64,000 nt of DNA from Sphaerisporangium siamense (GTDB lineage Bacteria > Actinomycetota > Actinomycetes > Streptosporangiales > Streptosporangiaceae): NCBI RefSeq assembly GCF_014205275.1, contig NZ_JACHND010000001.1:2666001-2730000 (forward strand), in the 5' to 3' direction. Positions 26,979-35,637 of the stretch are shown here, in pieces (position 1 is the stretch's first letter; every line of letters begins with the position of its first letter). Under the pieces are notes generated by a model. That model saw only the letters and a list, made by a program, of their open reading frames with translations. It was not told the DNA's origin and made no database searches. Made by a program: the position numbers and the translations under genes.

Positions 26979-28157
26979 GTGCCCATCGACACCACCCGCA
27001 CGCACGCCGACGCGCTCGACGGGATGCGCGCGGTCGCGGCGCTGTGCGTGATCGGCCTGCACGTCGGCATCTACTCCGGCCAGGTCGCGTCGAGCTGGCT
27101 CGGCATCGGCGAGCCGGGCCCGCTCGGCCCCGTGCTGTCCCGGCTCACCGTCGGCGTGCCGATCTTCTTCGTCCTGTCCGGGCTGCTGCTCTACCGGCCG
27201 TACGCCAACGCGGCGCTGGACGGCGGCCGGCCGCCCCGTGCGGGCCGCTACCTGTGGCACCGGGCGCTGCGCATCCTGCCCGCGTACTGGGCCGCCGCCC
27301 TGACGGCGCTGCTGCTGTTCGGGCGGCCGTCGCTCGGCGAGCCGTGGCAGGTCGCGCGCACGCTGCTGCTCCTGCACATCTACGGCAAGGACCCGATCCC
27401 CACCGGGATCCCCCAGACGTGGAGCCTCGCCACCGAGGTCGCGTTCTACGCCGTCCTGCCGCTGCTGGCGCTGGCCCTGCACCCGCTGCTGCGGCGGCGT
27501 CCCGCGGCGGCGTGGGCCGCCTTTGCGGTGTTCGCCGTGGTGACGGTCGTCTCGATCGTGGCCACCCACCTTCCCGCGGCGGGGCCGTACCCGCTGCCCG
27601 CCCTGTGGCTTCCCGAGTACCTCTGGTACTTCGCCGCCGGGATGGCGCTGGCCGTGGTCGCCGCGCGCGCCGAGCGCACCGGCCTCCTGCCGGCGGCGGC
27701 CCGGCAGGCGGCGCGCAGGCCGTGGGCCTGCTGGGGCGTCGCGCTGGCGGCGTACGCGCTGGTCTCGACGCCGCTGACCGGGACGACCGCCGAGTACCCC
27801 ACCGTCGCCCAGGCCCTGGCCGAGCACGCGCTCTACCTGGTCATCGCGGTGGCCCTGATCGCGCCGCTGGTGTTCGCCGACGGCCGCGGTCCCGCGCGGC
27901 CGCTGGCCGGGCCGGTCCCGTCGTGGCTCGGCAGGGTCTCCTACGGGGTCTTCCTCTGGCACATGATCGTGGTCGAGGCCGTGATGTGGCTCACCGGCCG
28001 GTCCGCCGGCACCGCCGATTTCGCGACGCTGTTCCCCGTCACGGTGGCCGGCTCGGTGGCGCTCGCCGCGCTCAGCCACTACTGCCTGGAGCGGCCGGCC
28101 CGCCGCCTGCGCGGCGTCCGCGCGCCGCGGGCCGAGGCGGTGCCTGTCCATGGCTGA
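26979..28157 (+). CDS. Acyltransferase family 3 membrane protein (OafA/YrhL-like)
   Basis: A 392-residue integral membrane acyltransferase with about ten hydrophobic helices. It begins with the family N-terminus ALDGMRAVAALCVIGLHVG, whose conserved His lies in the first helix. GVPIFFVLSGLLLYRPY and QTWSLATEVAFYAVLPLL follow, both hallmark segments of Acyl_transf_3. These enzymes O-acylate sugars, antibiotics or cell-envelope glycans using acyl-CoA. GTG start at 26979. The next gene overlaps its end by 8 bp. Confidence 0.9.
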   Translation: MPIDTTRTHADALDGMRAVAALCVIGLHVGIYSGQVASSWLGIGEPGPLGPVLSRLTVGVPIFFVLSGLLLYRPYANAALDGGRPPRAGRYLWHRALRILPAYWAAALTALLLFGRPSLGEPWQVARTLLLLHIYGKDPIPTGIPQTWSLATEVAFYAVLPLLALALHPLLRRRPAAAWAAFAVFAVVTVVSIVATHLPAAGPYPLPALWLPEYLWYFAAGMALAVVAARAERTGLLPAAARQAARRPWACWGVALAAYALVSTPLTGTTAEYPTVAQALAEHALYLVIAVALIAPLVFADGRGPARPLAGPVPSWLGRVSYGVFLWHMIVVEAVMWLTGRSAGTADFATLFPVTVAGSVALAALSHYCLERPARRLRGVRAPRAEAVPVHG

Positions 28158-29085
28158 CGGAAGGGTGCGCTGGGGGGTCAACCTGCCGCTGCCCGGCGGG
28201 ACGATGCGCGGCAACGCGCCCGTCATCGCGCGGCTGCCCGAGCTCGGGTACGACGACGTGTGGACCGGCGAGGGCGGCGGGGACATGGACGCGCTGACCC
28301 CGCTGGCCATGGCCGCGGCCTGGCAGCCGGCGCTGCGGGTCGGCACCGGCGTGGTCCCGGTGCAGACCCGGGGGCCGGGGGTGCTGGCGCAGTCGGCGCT
28401 GTCGCTGGCGCAGGTGGCGGAGGGCGGTGTGCTGCTCGGCGTGGGCGCCTCGGTGCCGGCCCACGTGACGGGCGTCAACGGCCTGCCGTACGACACGAGC
28501 CCGCTGACCCGGGTGCGCGAGACGGTGCGCCTGCTCAAGGGGGTGCTGCCCGGTGACCGGGCGAAGGTGATCGTGGGCGCGCTGCGTCCGAAGATGCTGC
28601 GCCTGGCCTACGAGGAGGCCGACGGGGCGATTCTCAACCTCCTGACCGCGGCCGACCTGCCGAAGGTGATCGAGGCGGGGGCCGGTCCGCGGGCGGGCAA
28701 GGAGACGGTGGTCAAGGTCTTCGTGTGTCCCACCGCGGACGCCGGGTACGCGCGCCGCGCGGGCCGCCGGTTCCTGGGCTGGATACTCAACCAGCGGCCG
28801 TACGCCGCCCTCTACGACTGGCTGGGCCACGGCGACCGGCTGCGCGCCTCGCGTGAGCACTTCGCGCGCGGCGACGGGGCCGGGGCGGAGCGGGCGTTGC
28901 CGGAGGATCTGGTGGACCTGTTGTGGCTGCACGGCGACCCGGACTCGTGCCGGAAGCAGATCGCCGAGTTCGTGCGTCCGGAGGTGACCACGGTGCTCCT
29001 CTACGTCGCCCAGGTGCCCGAGCTCACGGCGCGGCCCGGCCGGTTGCCCGAGTTGCTCGCGGAACTGCTCCCCGGGGACACCTGA
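28150..29085 (+). CDS. LLM-class F420-dependent oxidoreductase
   Basis: A 311-residue luciferase-like TIM-barrel protein. Typical stretches are VRWGVNLPLPGG, WTGEGGGDMDALTPLAMAA, LRVGTGVVPVQTRGP and LGVGASVPAHVTGVNG. The last is close to the actinobacterial TIGR03559-type F420 enzymes. F420H2- or F420-dependent redox change of a small molecule is expected, but the substrate is unknown. The ATG at 28150 lies within the acyltransferase gene's last codons, linking it to the SGNH-MFS-acyltransferase run. Confidence 0.9.
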   Translation: MADGRVRWGVNLPLPGGTMRGNAPVIARLPELGYDDVWTGEGGGDMDALTPLAMAAAWQPALRVGTGVVPVQTRGPGVLAQSALSLAQVAEGGVLLGVGASVPAHVTGVNGLPYDTSPLTRVRETVRLLKGVLPGDRAKVIVGALRPKMLRLAYEEADGAILNLLTAADLPKVIEAGAGPRAGKETVVKVFVCPTADAGYARRAGRRFLGWILNQRPYAALYDWLGHGDRLRASREHFARGDGAGAERALPEDLVDLLWLHGDPDSCRKQIAEFVRPEVTTVLLYVAQVPELTARPGRLPELLAELLPGDT

Positions 29086-29134
29086 CCTTTAAGCGATCGC
29101 GGTCCTTCCCGAATCACGGTACTGTAGAGGTATC

Positions 29135-29151
29135 CCTACTTAAGAGGTAGG
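29135..29151. promoter_or_regulatory. Inverted repeat upstream of the MmyB-type regulator
   Basis: CCTAC and GTAGG arms around a 7-nt centre lie 22 bp before the TTG start of the regulator gene, in an AT-richer patch between the F420 oxidoreductase and the regulator. The position suits an autoregulatory operator or part of the promoter; with 5-bp arms it could also be chance. Confidence 0.3.
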
Positions 29152-29172
29152 TTTAGTCGGGGAGGTTGCGGA

Positions 29173-30189
29173 TTGTCTGCGATGACCGATCTGAGCGCCG
29201 ATACTCCAGACGGCAATCCACAGCTCAAGGAGATGGGGGCCTTCCTGCGCGCCCACCGCGAGGCCCGCACGCCGCAGGACGTCGGGTTGCCGCACACCGC
29301 GCGCCGGCGCACCCCCGGCCTGCGGCGCGAGGAGGTCGCCGCGTTGTCGGGGGTTGGGCTCGCCTGGTACACGTGGCTGGAGCAGGGCCGGGTGGTGTGC
29401 TCGCTGAAGGTCCTGGACTCGATCGCGCACACCCTGGGTCTGGACCACGTCGCCTACCGGCACCTGCTGACCCTCGCCGGCCTGCTGCCCTCGCCCGCCG
29501 CGCAGATGCCCCACCACGAGCTGGCGGAGCGGACCCAGCGGATGCTCGACCTGTGGGAGCACAGCCCGGCCCTGCTGCTCGACGCGCGCCTGGACATCAC
29601 CGCGTGGAACCGCGCGTACGCCGCCGTGTTCTCCGACCCCGCCCGGATCCCGGAGAGCCGGCGCAACTACATGTGGTGCCTGCTGGGCGACCCGGCGCTG
29701 CGGGACGGCGTCGTCGGCTGGGAGGAGTTCGCCCGCGCCGTGCTCGCGTACTTCCGCGGGCAGACCGCCCGGCGCGCGGGGGACCGGCGCACCCGGGAGC
29801 TGTACGCGACGCTGCGCGCCGACTTCCCGAAGTTCCGCGACTGGTGGGACTGCCAGGGCATCGACGACCTCACCTCGCGGGCCGTCGAGATCCGGCCGGC
29901 CGGGCACGTCCGGCTGCACCTCATGCTGTCCTCCTTCCGGCCGGTGGACGACCCCGAGGCGCTGGTGCTCGTGCAGGCCCCCCGGGACGAGCGGGACCGC
30001 GCGCTGATCGCCGAGCTGGTCCGGGAGCGGCCCGCGGCGCCCGACATCTCCGGGGTCGTCAGGCCGGGGCCGGGCCGCCGCGATCACCTCGCGGCGATGC
30101 CGGACCCCGCCGTGAAGAACGCGCGCAGCCGGTCCGCCGTCTCCTCCGAGGCCTCCTCCGCCAGGAAGTGGCCGCACGCCACGGCCTGA
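29173..30189 (+). CDS. MmyB/XRE-type helix-turn-helix regulator
   Basis: A 338-residue regulator. The TTG start at 29173 is preferred because GGGGAGG ends 7 bp upstream; the ATG at 29182 is too far from it. Residues about 15-80 form an XRE helix-turn-helix with the RRRTPGLRREEVAALSGVGLAWYTWLE-type signature of the MmyB group. A C-terminal MmyB ligand-binding (PAS-like) domain follows (ITAWNRAYAAVFSDP; RLHLMLSSFRP). The last about 35 residues are unlike the family and overlap the convergent hydrolase gene by 106 bp, so the native stop seems to have been lost. Targets are probably the adjacent oxidoreductase or hydrolase genes. Confidence 0.87.
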   Translation: MSAMTDLSADTPDGNPQLKEMGAFLRAHREARTPQDVGLPHTARRRTPGLRREEVAALSGVGLAWYTWLEQGRVVCSLKVLDSIAHTLGLDHVAYRHLLTLAGLLPSPAAQMPHHELAERTQRMLDLWEHSPALLLDARLDITAWNRAYAAVFSDPARIPESRRNYMWCLLGDPALRDGVVGWEEFARAVLAYFRGQTARRAGDRRTRELYATLRADFPKFRDWWDCQGIDDLTSRAVEIRPAGHVRLHLMLSSFRPVDDPEALVLVQAPRDERDRALIAELVRERPAAPDISGVVRPGPGRRDHLAAMPDPAVKNARSRSAVSSEASSARKWPHATA

Positions 30190-30965
30190 CCCCGCACGTC
30201 GTCCGCCCAGCGCCGCCAGGTCGCGAGCACGTCGTGCGCCCGCTCGACGTGCGACGCCTTCCCCCAGAGGGCGAGGACGGGGGAGGCGATCCGCCGGCCG
30301 GAGGCGCGGTCGGCGGCGTCGTGCTCGCGATCGGGGCCGAACATCGCCCGGTAGTCCTCGCACATCGCGTGCACGGCCCGCGGGTCGCGCGCGCAGCGGC
30401 GGTACTCGGCCAGCGCCTCCGGGGTGAAGAGCCCGGCGTGCGGGCCGAAGAGGAACGCCTCGGGGTCGGCCGCGATCAGCGTCTCGGGGAGGGGGCTCGG
30501 CTGCGCCATGAGGAACCACCGCCACAGCCGCCTGGCCGCGTCGGCGTCGACGTGGTCGAGCGCGTCGAGGGTGGGGACGATGTCCAGCACGGCGAGACGG
30601 TCCACCCGGCCGGGGTGGTCGAGGGCCAGCCGGTAGGCGCAGCGCCCGCCCCGGTCGTGGCCGGCGAGGTGGAACCGCCGGAATCCGAGCCGCTCCATCA
30701 GCGCCACCTGATCGCGCGCCATCTCGCGCTTGGCGTAGGTGGAATGGTCGTCCGCCGCCGGCGGCTTTCCGCTGTCGCCGTATCCGCGCAGATCGGCCGC
30801 CACGACGGTGAAGTCCGCCGCCAGGGCCGGAGCGACGGCGTGCCACATCGCGTGCGTCTGGGGAAATCCGTGCAGCAGCAGCAAGGGCGGGCCGGAGCCG
30901 CCGATCCTGGCCGCGATCCGCACCCGCCCGGTGTCCACCGTGCGGGATTCGAATTCCGCGAACAA
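30084..30965 (-). CDS. Alpha/beta hydrolase, haloacetate dehalogenase / epoxide hydrolase type
   Basis: A 293-residue alpha/beta hydrolase. The frame is open much further upstream. The TTG at 30965 is chosen because AAAGGAG lies 5 nt before it, and the fold begins soon after. Features: the oxyanion region LLLLHGFPQTHAMW, the nucleophile elbow AGHDRGGR with an Asp nucleophile rather than Ser, and the catalytic His in ACGHFLAEE. An Asp nucleophile points to haloalkane/haloacetate dehalogenase or epoxide hydrolase chemistry. Its 3' end overlaps the convergent regulator gene. Confidence 0.85.
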   Translation of the reverse strand: MFAEFESRTVDTGRVRIAARIGGSGPPLLLLHGFPQTHAMWHAVAPALAADFTVVAADLRGYGDSGKPPAADDHSTYAKREMARDQVALMERLGFRRFHLAGHDRGGRCAYRLALDHPGRVDRLAVLDIVPTLDALDHVDADAARRLWRWFLMAQPSPLPETLIAADPEAFLFGPHAGLFTPEALAEYRRCARDPRAVHAMCEDYRAMFGPDREHDAADRASGRRIASPVLALWGKASHVERAHDVLATWRRWADDVRGQAVACGHFLAEEASEETADRLRAFFTAGSGIAAR

Positions 30966-31058
30966 AAACGCTCCTTTCGTGTGAGGACACGATAAACCAC
31001 GGCGCGTCGCCGCGGAATTGCCGTCGAATGCTATTAGTGGGAGTAATATGATCGGCAA

Positions 31059-31070
31059 TACAAGCTTGTA
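31059..31070. promoter_or_regulatory. Perfect 12-bp palindrome TACAAGCTTGTA in AT-rich promoter region
   Basis: The 150 bp between the divergent hydrolase and the nine-gene operon are far richer in A+T than the rest of the window. Centred in the right half is TACAAGCTTGTA, a perfect palindrome, 46 bp before the ATG at 31117. A TATATT sequence follows within 10 bp and could be a -10 element. The arrangement fits an operator for a TetR- or GntR-type repressor, though no such regulator gene is adjacent to the operon. Confidence 0.5.
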
Positions 31071-31116
31071 AGCACTATATTGTGATAGTTTCTGGGTAAT
31101 TTCTAAGATCCCGGTC

Positions 31117-31794
31117 ATGGCGCAATATGCGATCATCACCATGACTCAGGCCGAACGCGCGGCGCTCTGGCAGCGCCGCCTGTTCGAGGCCGAGGCGGGC
31201 ATGACCCGCCACCTATCCCGGGAGCATGGCGGCCAGGACGTGGCCGACTGGATCCAGATCCGCAGCCGGATCTTCGCCGACCTGCCGGAGCCCGACACCG
31301 GCGACCCCGTCGCCTGGCAGCGGGTCTTCTTCCGCGCCCAGGCCCTCATGGAACAGTTCCTCGTATCCCGCTACGGCCACGCGGAGCTGCGGCTCTGGGC
31401 GCAGGCGAGCGCCGAGGTGCACCGCCTCGTGGAACCGGACGGCGACGACGGCGCGCTCGGCCCGATCCTCCGGCTGGCCCGCCAGGCCGAGCTGTACGGC
31501 TCGGACTACGCGCTGCTCGAAACCGGGACCGACCACGCCGCGCTGCGGATCGAGCACTGCGCGATCTGGGACTACCGGGAGCGGGCCCGGTCCCGGGGCG
31601 TGCCGCTCACCCTCGCCAGGCCCTGCGACTACTGCACGCTCGCCGCCGGCTCCAACATCGCCGCCAAGGGCTACACGCCGGCGTTCGAGCTCACCGGCGG
31701 AGAAGGGGAGCACGGCTGCCGCTGGGAGGCGACGGCTCCCCGGCCGGCCGGCCCGGTCCAGGCGGCGGGCAGGGAGACGGGCAGGGAGAACTGA
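31117..31794 (+). CDS. Hypothetical protein, possibly ATC-hydrolase-like
   Basis: A 225-residue protein, first in a nine-gene operon. I do not recognise it firmly. It has a largely helical N-terminal half. The cysteine-containing C-terminal part (IEHCAIWDYRERA, then LARPCDYCTLAAG, then GEHGCRW) recalls the C...CD...GE..C layout of the L-2-amino-thiazoline-4-carboxylate hydrolase-like family; that match is from memory. It could equally be an unrelated metal- or substrate-binding enzyme. No clear Shine-Dalgarno precedes ATG 31117, and ATG 31141 is an alternative. Its stop shares a base with the next start (TGATG). Confidence 0.6.
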   Translation: MAQYAIITMTQAERAALWQRRLFEAEAGMTRHLSREHGGQDVADWIQIRSRIFADLPEPDTGDPVAWQRVFFRAQALMEQFLVSRYGHAELRLWAQASAEVHRLVEPDGDDGALGPILRLARQAELYGSDYALLETGTDHAALRIEHCAIWDYRERARSRGVPLTLARPCDYCTLAAGSNIAAKGYTPAFELTGGEGEHGCRWEATAPRPAGPVQAAGRETGREN

Positions 31795-33635
31795 TGTGCG
31801 GCATAGCGGGCTGGGTGGACTACGGCCGCGACCTGCGGGCCGAGGAGAACGTCATCCGGGCCATGACCGACACGATGATCCACCGCGGCCCGGACGGCGG
31901 GGACGTGTGGCTGTCCCGGCACGCCGCGTTCGGACATCGCCGCCTCGCCGTCATCGACATCGAAGGCGGCGCCCAGCCGATGGCGGTCGGCGACGCGGCG
32001 GACGGCACCCAGGTCGTGATCACCTACGGCGGCGAGATCTACAACTTCACCGAACTGCGCGCCGAGCTCGCCGCGCGCGGCCACGGCTTCGGCACCCGAT
32101 CCGACACCGAGGTGGTGCTGCGCGCCTACCTGGAGTGGGGCGAGGCGGCGGTCGAACGGCTGAACGGCATGTTCGCCTTCGCCATCTGGGACGCGCGCAC
32201 CCAGGAACTGCTGCTCGCCCGCGACCGGCTGGGCGTCAAACCCCTCTACTACGCGGTGGCCGGAGACCGGCTGCTGTTCGGCTCCGAACCCAAGGTGCTG
32301 CTGGCCGGCCCGCTGCGCGCCGAGGTCGACGCCGAGGGCCTCGCCGAACTGTTCGCCGTGCCCACCGCGCCCACCCCCGGGCGCACCGTCTACCGCGGGA
32401 TGGAGCAGCTCCGGCCGGGCCACGTCGTCCGCTTCTCCCGGTCCGGCGTCCGGACCACCCGGTACTGGACGCTCTCCTCGCATCCCCATCCCGACGACCT
32501 CGACGCCACGGCCCGGCGCGTGCGCGACCTGCTCGCCGACGCGGTGCGGCGGCAACTGGTCAGCGACGTCCCGATCGGCATGCTGCTGTCCGGCGGGCTG
32601 GACTCCAGCGCCCTCACCGCGCTGGCCGTCACGGAGTCGGGGGCACCTGACAAGCTCCCGACGTTCTCCGTGGAGTTCCCGCCCAGCGAGGAACCGCAGC
32701 GGCTCGGCCAGTGGAACCGCGCCGCCGACCTGCCCTACGCCCGCGAGGTCGCGACCGCGCTCGGCACCGCGCACATCGGCGTGCTGGTCGACGGCGGCGG
32801 CCTGCTCCGGCACGGCGGGGCCGGGCTGACCGCCCGCGACCGGCCCGGCTGGGGTGAACCCGACACCTCTCTCTACCTGCTGTCCCGCGGCGTCCGCGAG
32901 CACGTCACGGTCGCCCTGTCCGGCGACGTGTCCGACGAGATCTTCGGCGGGTACCCGTTCTTCCGCGGCATCACCAGTGCCCCGGGCGCGCCGCTGGAGT
33001 CCTTCCCCTGGGCGCCCCCCGGCCTCCCGGCCACCGCCGACCTGCTCCTCCCCGACGTCGCCAGGGCCGTGCGTCCCCAGGAGTACGCCCGGGAGCGGCT
33101 GCGCGAGGCGCTGGCGGAGGTGCCGCGGGCCTCCGGAGAGGACCCCGAGGACCGGCGCGCCCGGGAGATCACCTACCTCGCGCTCACCCGATGGCTGCCC
33201 GCGCTGCTCGACCGCACGGACCGGATGAGCATGGCGGCGAGCCTGGAGGTCCGCGTCCCGTTCGCCGACCACCGTCTGATCGAGTACCTGTGGAACGTCC
33301 CCTGGCGGTTCAAGACCGCGGGCGGCACCCCCAAGGGCCTGCTCGGCCTCGCGCTGGCCGACCTGCTCCCGCGGAGCGTGCTCCGCCGCGCCAAGAGCGG
33401 CTACCCCGCCAGCTCCTCGCCCGCCTTCTACGCCGAGATGCGCGCCCAGGTGGACGACCTGCTCTCGCGCGACGCGCCGGTCTTCCAGCTCGCCGACCGC
33501 GCCAAGATCGCACGCTGGGTGCGCAACGACACCATCCTGCCCGGGCCGCGCGCCGCGCCCCACCCCACCGGCGGGCTGGACTTCCTCCTCACCCTCGACC
33601 GGTGGCTCACCTCCTACCGGGTGAGCCTGCGGTGA
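31794..33635 (+). CDS. Asparagine-synthetase-like glutamine amidotransferase (AsnB family)
   Basis: A 613-residue, two-domain enzyme. The class II glutaminase domain starts with the Cys2 nucleophile in MCGIAGWVDYGRDL and includes GHRRLAVIDIEGGAQPM and GGEIYNFTELRAEL. The synthetase domain has the ATP-pyrophosphatase loop LLSGGLDSSALTAL (about 265) and VALSGDVSDEIFGGYPFF. AsnB proteins make asparagine; paralogues inside biosynthetic operons turn other carboxylates into amides. The operon context with a flavin monooxygenase and a methyltransferase favours a pathway-specific role. It is coupled to both neighbours (TGATG before, GTGA after). Confidence 0.9.
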   Translation: MCGIAGWVDYGRDLRAEENVIRAMTDTMIHRGPDGGDVWLSRHAAFGHRRLAVIDIEGGAQPMAVGDAADGTQVVITYGGEIYNFTELRAELAARGHGFGTRSDTEVVLRAYLEWGEAAVERLNGMFAFAIWDARTQELLLARDRLGVKPLYYAVAGDRLLFGSEPKVLLAGPLRAEVDAEGLAELFAVPTAPTPGRTVYRGMEQLRPGHVVRFSRSGVRTTRYWTLSSHPHPDDLDATARRVRDLLADAVRRQLVSDVPIGMLLSGGLDSSALTALAVTESGAPDKLPTFSVEFPPSEEPQRLGQWNRAADLPYAREVATALGTAHIGVLVDGGGLLRHGGAGLTARDRPGWGEPDTSLYLLSRGVREHVTVALSGDVSDEIFGGYPFFRGITSAPGAPLESFPWAPPGLPATADLLLPDVARAVRPQEYARERLREALAEVPRASGEDPEDRRAREITYLALTRWLPALLDRTDRMSMAASLEVRVPFADHRLIEYLWNVPWRFKTAGGTPKGLLGLALADLLPRSVLRRAKSGYPASSSPAFYAEMRAQVDDLLSRDAPVFQLADRAKIARWVRNDTILPGPRAAPHPTGGLDFLLTLDRWLTSYRVSLR

Positions 33636-34150
33636 CCGGAGCGCTCGACGCCCGCGGGTTCAAGGCCGCCGCGCGCACCTTCCCGAGCGGGGTGACGGTG
33701 GTCGCCACCCGCCACCGCGAGCGGGTCCTGGCCAAGACCGTCTCGGCCTTCACCACGTTGTCCCTCGACCCGCCCCTGATCAGCGCGGCGGTGGGCAACG
33801 ACTCGCCGCTGATCGGCCTGGCGCGGGACTCCGGGGCGCTCGGGGTGAGCGTGCTGCGCGACGACCAGCGCGGCGTCGCGGAGTACTACGCCACCTCGGC
33901 GGCGCTGCGCGCCGGGCCGCCGCCGAGCCCGCTGCTGAGCGCGACCGGGTCCGCGCCGGTCCTGGCGGACTGCCTGAGCTGGTTCGACTGCCGGCTGGTC
34001 GCGGCCCTGCCGGGCGGCGACCACACCATCCTGGTCGGCCGCGCCGTGGCGGTTCAGGTCCACGGCGGGCTGCCCCTGGTTCACCACGACAGCGGCTACC
34101 GGACGGTGACCGCCGAGCCGCGACCCACATGGGAGAGCAGAGCATCATGA
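33632..34150 (+). CDS. Flavin reductase (HpaC-like)
   Basis: A 172-residue flavin-reductase-like FMN-binding protein. It begins FKAAARTFPSGVTVVATRHR and continues LAKTVSAFTTLSLDPPLISAAVG, the conserved flavin-binding stretch. FDCRLVAALPGGDHTILVGRAVAV follows, a hallmark of the HpaC/ActVB group. It would supply reduced flavin to the monooxygenase encoded immediately downstream. GTG start in a GTGA overlap with the AsnB-like stop; its own TGA overlaps the next ATG. Confidence 0.9.
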   Translation: MTGALDARGFKAAARTFPSGVTVVATRHRERVLAKTVSAFTTLSLDPPLISAAVGNDSPLIGLARDSGALGVSVLRDDQRGVAEYYATSAALRAGPPPSPLLSATGSAPVLADCLSWFDCRLVAALPGGDHTILVGRAVAVQVHGGLPLVHHDSGYRTVTAEPRPTWESRAS

Positions 34151-35637
34151 CCGTTACGGCATCATCACCGGCCTCCGCCCTCGCCCCGCTCGGGGCGCTG
34201 GACGGGGAGCGGTACCGGGCGAGCCTGGCCGACGGCCGCAGCGTGTGGCTGGACGGGCGGCGCGTCCCCGACGTCGCCGCGCACCCCGCGTTCGCCCCGG
34301 CCGTCGACGAGCTGGCCCGGCTGCTGGACCTCCAGCACGACCCGGCCCACCGGGACACGCTGACCGTGGAGGACCCGGCGAGCGGGCTGCGGATCGGGCG
34401 CGGGTACCACCTCCCGCGCGACGCCGGGGACCTCATCGCCCTGCGGAGCGCCGCCGAGGTCTGGATGCGGGAATCCTGGGGCCAGCACGGCCGGTCGCCC
34501 GCCTTCATGGCCTCCGTCGCCGTCGGCCTGCGCGACTTCCGCGACCGGCTGGCCGGGGCGCGGCCGGAGTTCGGCGCGAACGCCGAGGCCTACCACCGCT
34601 TCGCGGCCGAGCGCGACCTGGTGCTCACCCACGCCCTCGGCGACCCGCAGATCGACCGCAGCTCCGACCCCGTCCAGGATCCGGACCTCGCGCTGCGGGT
34701 GCTGCGCCAGGACGCGGACGGCATCGTCGTGCGCGGGGCCAAGCAGCTCACCACGCTGGCCCCCTTCGCCCACGAGGTGCTGGTCTACCTCTCGCCCTCG
34801 TTCGCCGGGCGCGGCGCGGAGGAGCTCGTCGTCTGGTTCGCGCTCCCGCTCAACACGGAGGGACTGCACGTCCTGTGCCGGGAGCCGCTCGGGGCCGCGC
34901 CCTACGGCCACTCCCACGCGTTCGCGGCCCGCTTCGACGAGCAGGACTCGATGCTGTTCTTCGACGACGTGCACGTGCCGTGGAACCGGGTCTTCCTGCT
35001 CGGCGACGGCGGCCTCGCCCGGGAGGGCTTCGCCCGGCTCAACGCCTGGAGCCAGTACGTCGGCCAGGTCCGCTACCGCGAGCGGCTGCGCACGTTGCTC
35101 GCCGTCGGCACACTGCTCGCCGAGTCGATCGGCGTGGCCGGCTTCCGCAACATCCAGGAGGACCTCGGCGAGCTGACCGGGTACGTCGAGACGCTGGACC
35201 ACTTCCTGGCCGCGGGCGAGGCCACCGCCCGGCGCACCGACGGCGGCCTGCTGGCCCCGGGCCCCACCCCGGCGGCGGCCGTGTGGGCGGCGCAGGTGGC
35301 CGACCGCGCCGTGCGGATCGTCCGGGGCATCGGCCAGTCCGGCATCCTGATGCAGCCCTCGGAGAACGACCTGCGGGCCCCCGAGCTGCGCCCGTTCCTC
35401 GACCGCTACATGCGCGGCAAGGACATCGACGTCACCGCCAAGTCGCGGCTGTTCCGCCTGGCCTGGGAGCTGACCTCCGACGGCTTCGGCCAGCGCCAGG
35501 ACCTGTACGAGTACGTCCACCGCGGCGACCTGGCCCGCAACCGGATCAACCTCTTCCACCGGCACGACCAGAGCGAGACCCTGGCGCGGCTGCGGGCCCT
35601 CATCGCCGAGCCGCTGACCCCCGGGACGGCGTCATGA
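34147..35637 (+). CDS. FADH2-dependent monooxygenase, HpaB family
   Basis: A 496-residue 4-hydroxyphenylacetate 3-hydroxylase-family protein with an acyl-CoA-dehydrogenase-like fold. The N-terminal signature YRASLADGRSVWLDGRRV is clear. The FAD-domain region VRGAKQLTTLAPFAHEVLVY and SMLFFDDVHVPWNRVFLL follows, then the C-terminal helical domain QRQDLYEYVHRGDLARNRIN. With the upstream reductase it makes a two-component flavin monooxygenase. Such enzymes hydroxylate phenols, and relatives N-oxygenate amines; the substrate cannot be read from the sequence. ATG 34147 (ATGA overlap) is preferred over ATG 34129. Confidence 0.92.
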   Translation: MTVTASSPASALAPLGALDGERYRASLADGRSVWLDGRRVPDVAAHPAFAPAVDELARLLDLQHDPAHRDTLTVEDPASGLRIGRGYHLPRDAGDLIALRSAAEVWMRESWGQHGRSPAFMASVAVGLRDFRDRLAGARPEFGANAEAYHRFAAERDLVLTHALGDPQIDRSSDPVQDPDLALRVLRQDADGIVVRGAKQLTTLAPFAHEVLVYLSPSFAGRGAEELVVWFALPLNTEGLHVLCREPLGAAPYGHSHAFAARFDEQDSMLFFDDVHVPWNRVFLLGDGGLAREGFARLNAWSQYVGQVRYRERLRTLLAVGTLLAESIGVAGFRNIQEDLGELTGYVETLDHFLAAGEATARRTDGGLLAPGPTPAAAVWAAQVADRAVRIVRGIGQSGILMQPSENDLRAPELRPFLDRYMRGKDIDVTAKSRLFRLAWELTSDGFGQRQDLYEYVHRGDLARNRINLFHRHDQSETLARLRALIAEPLTPGTAS

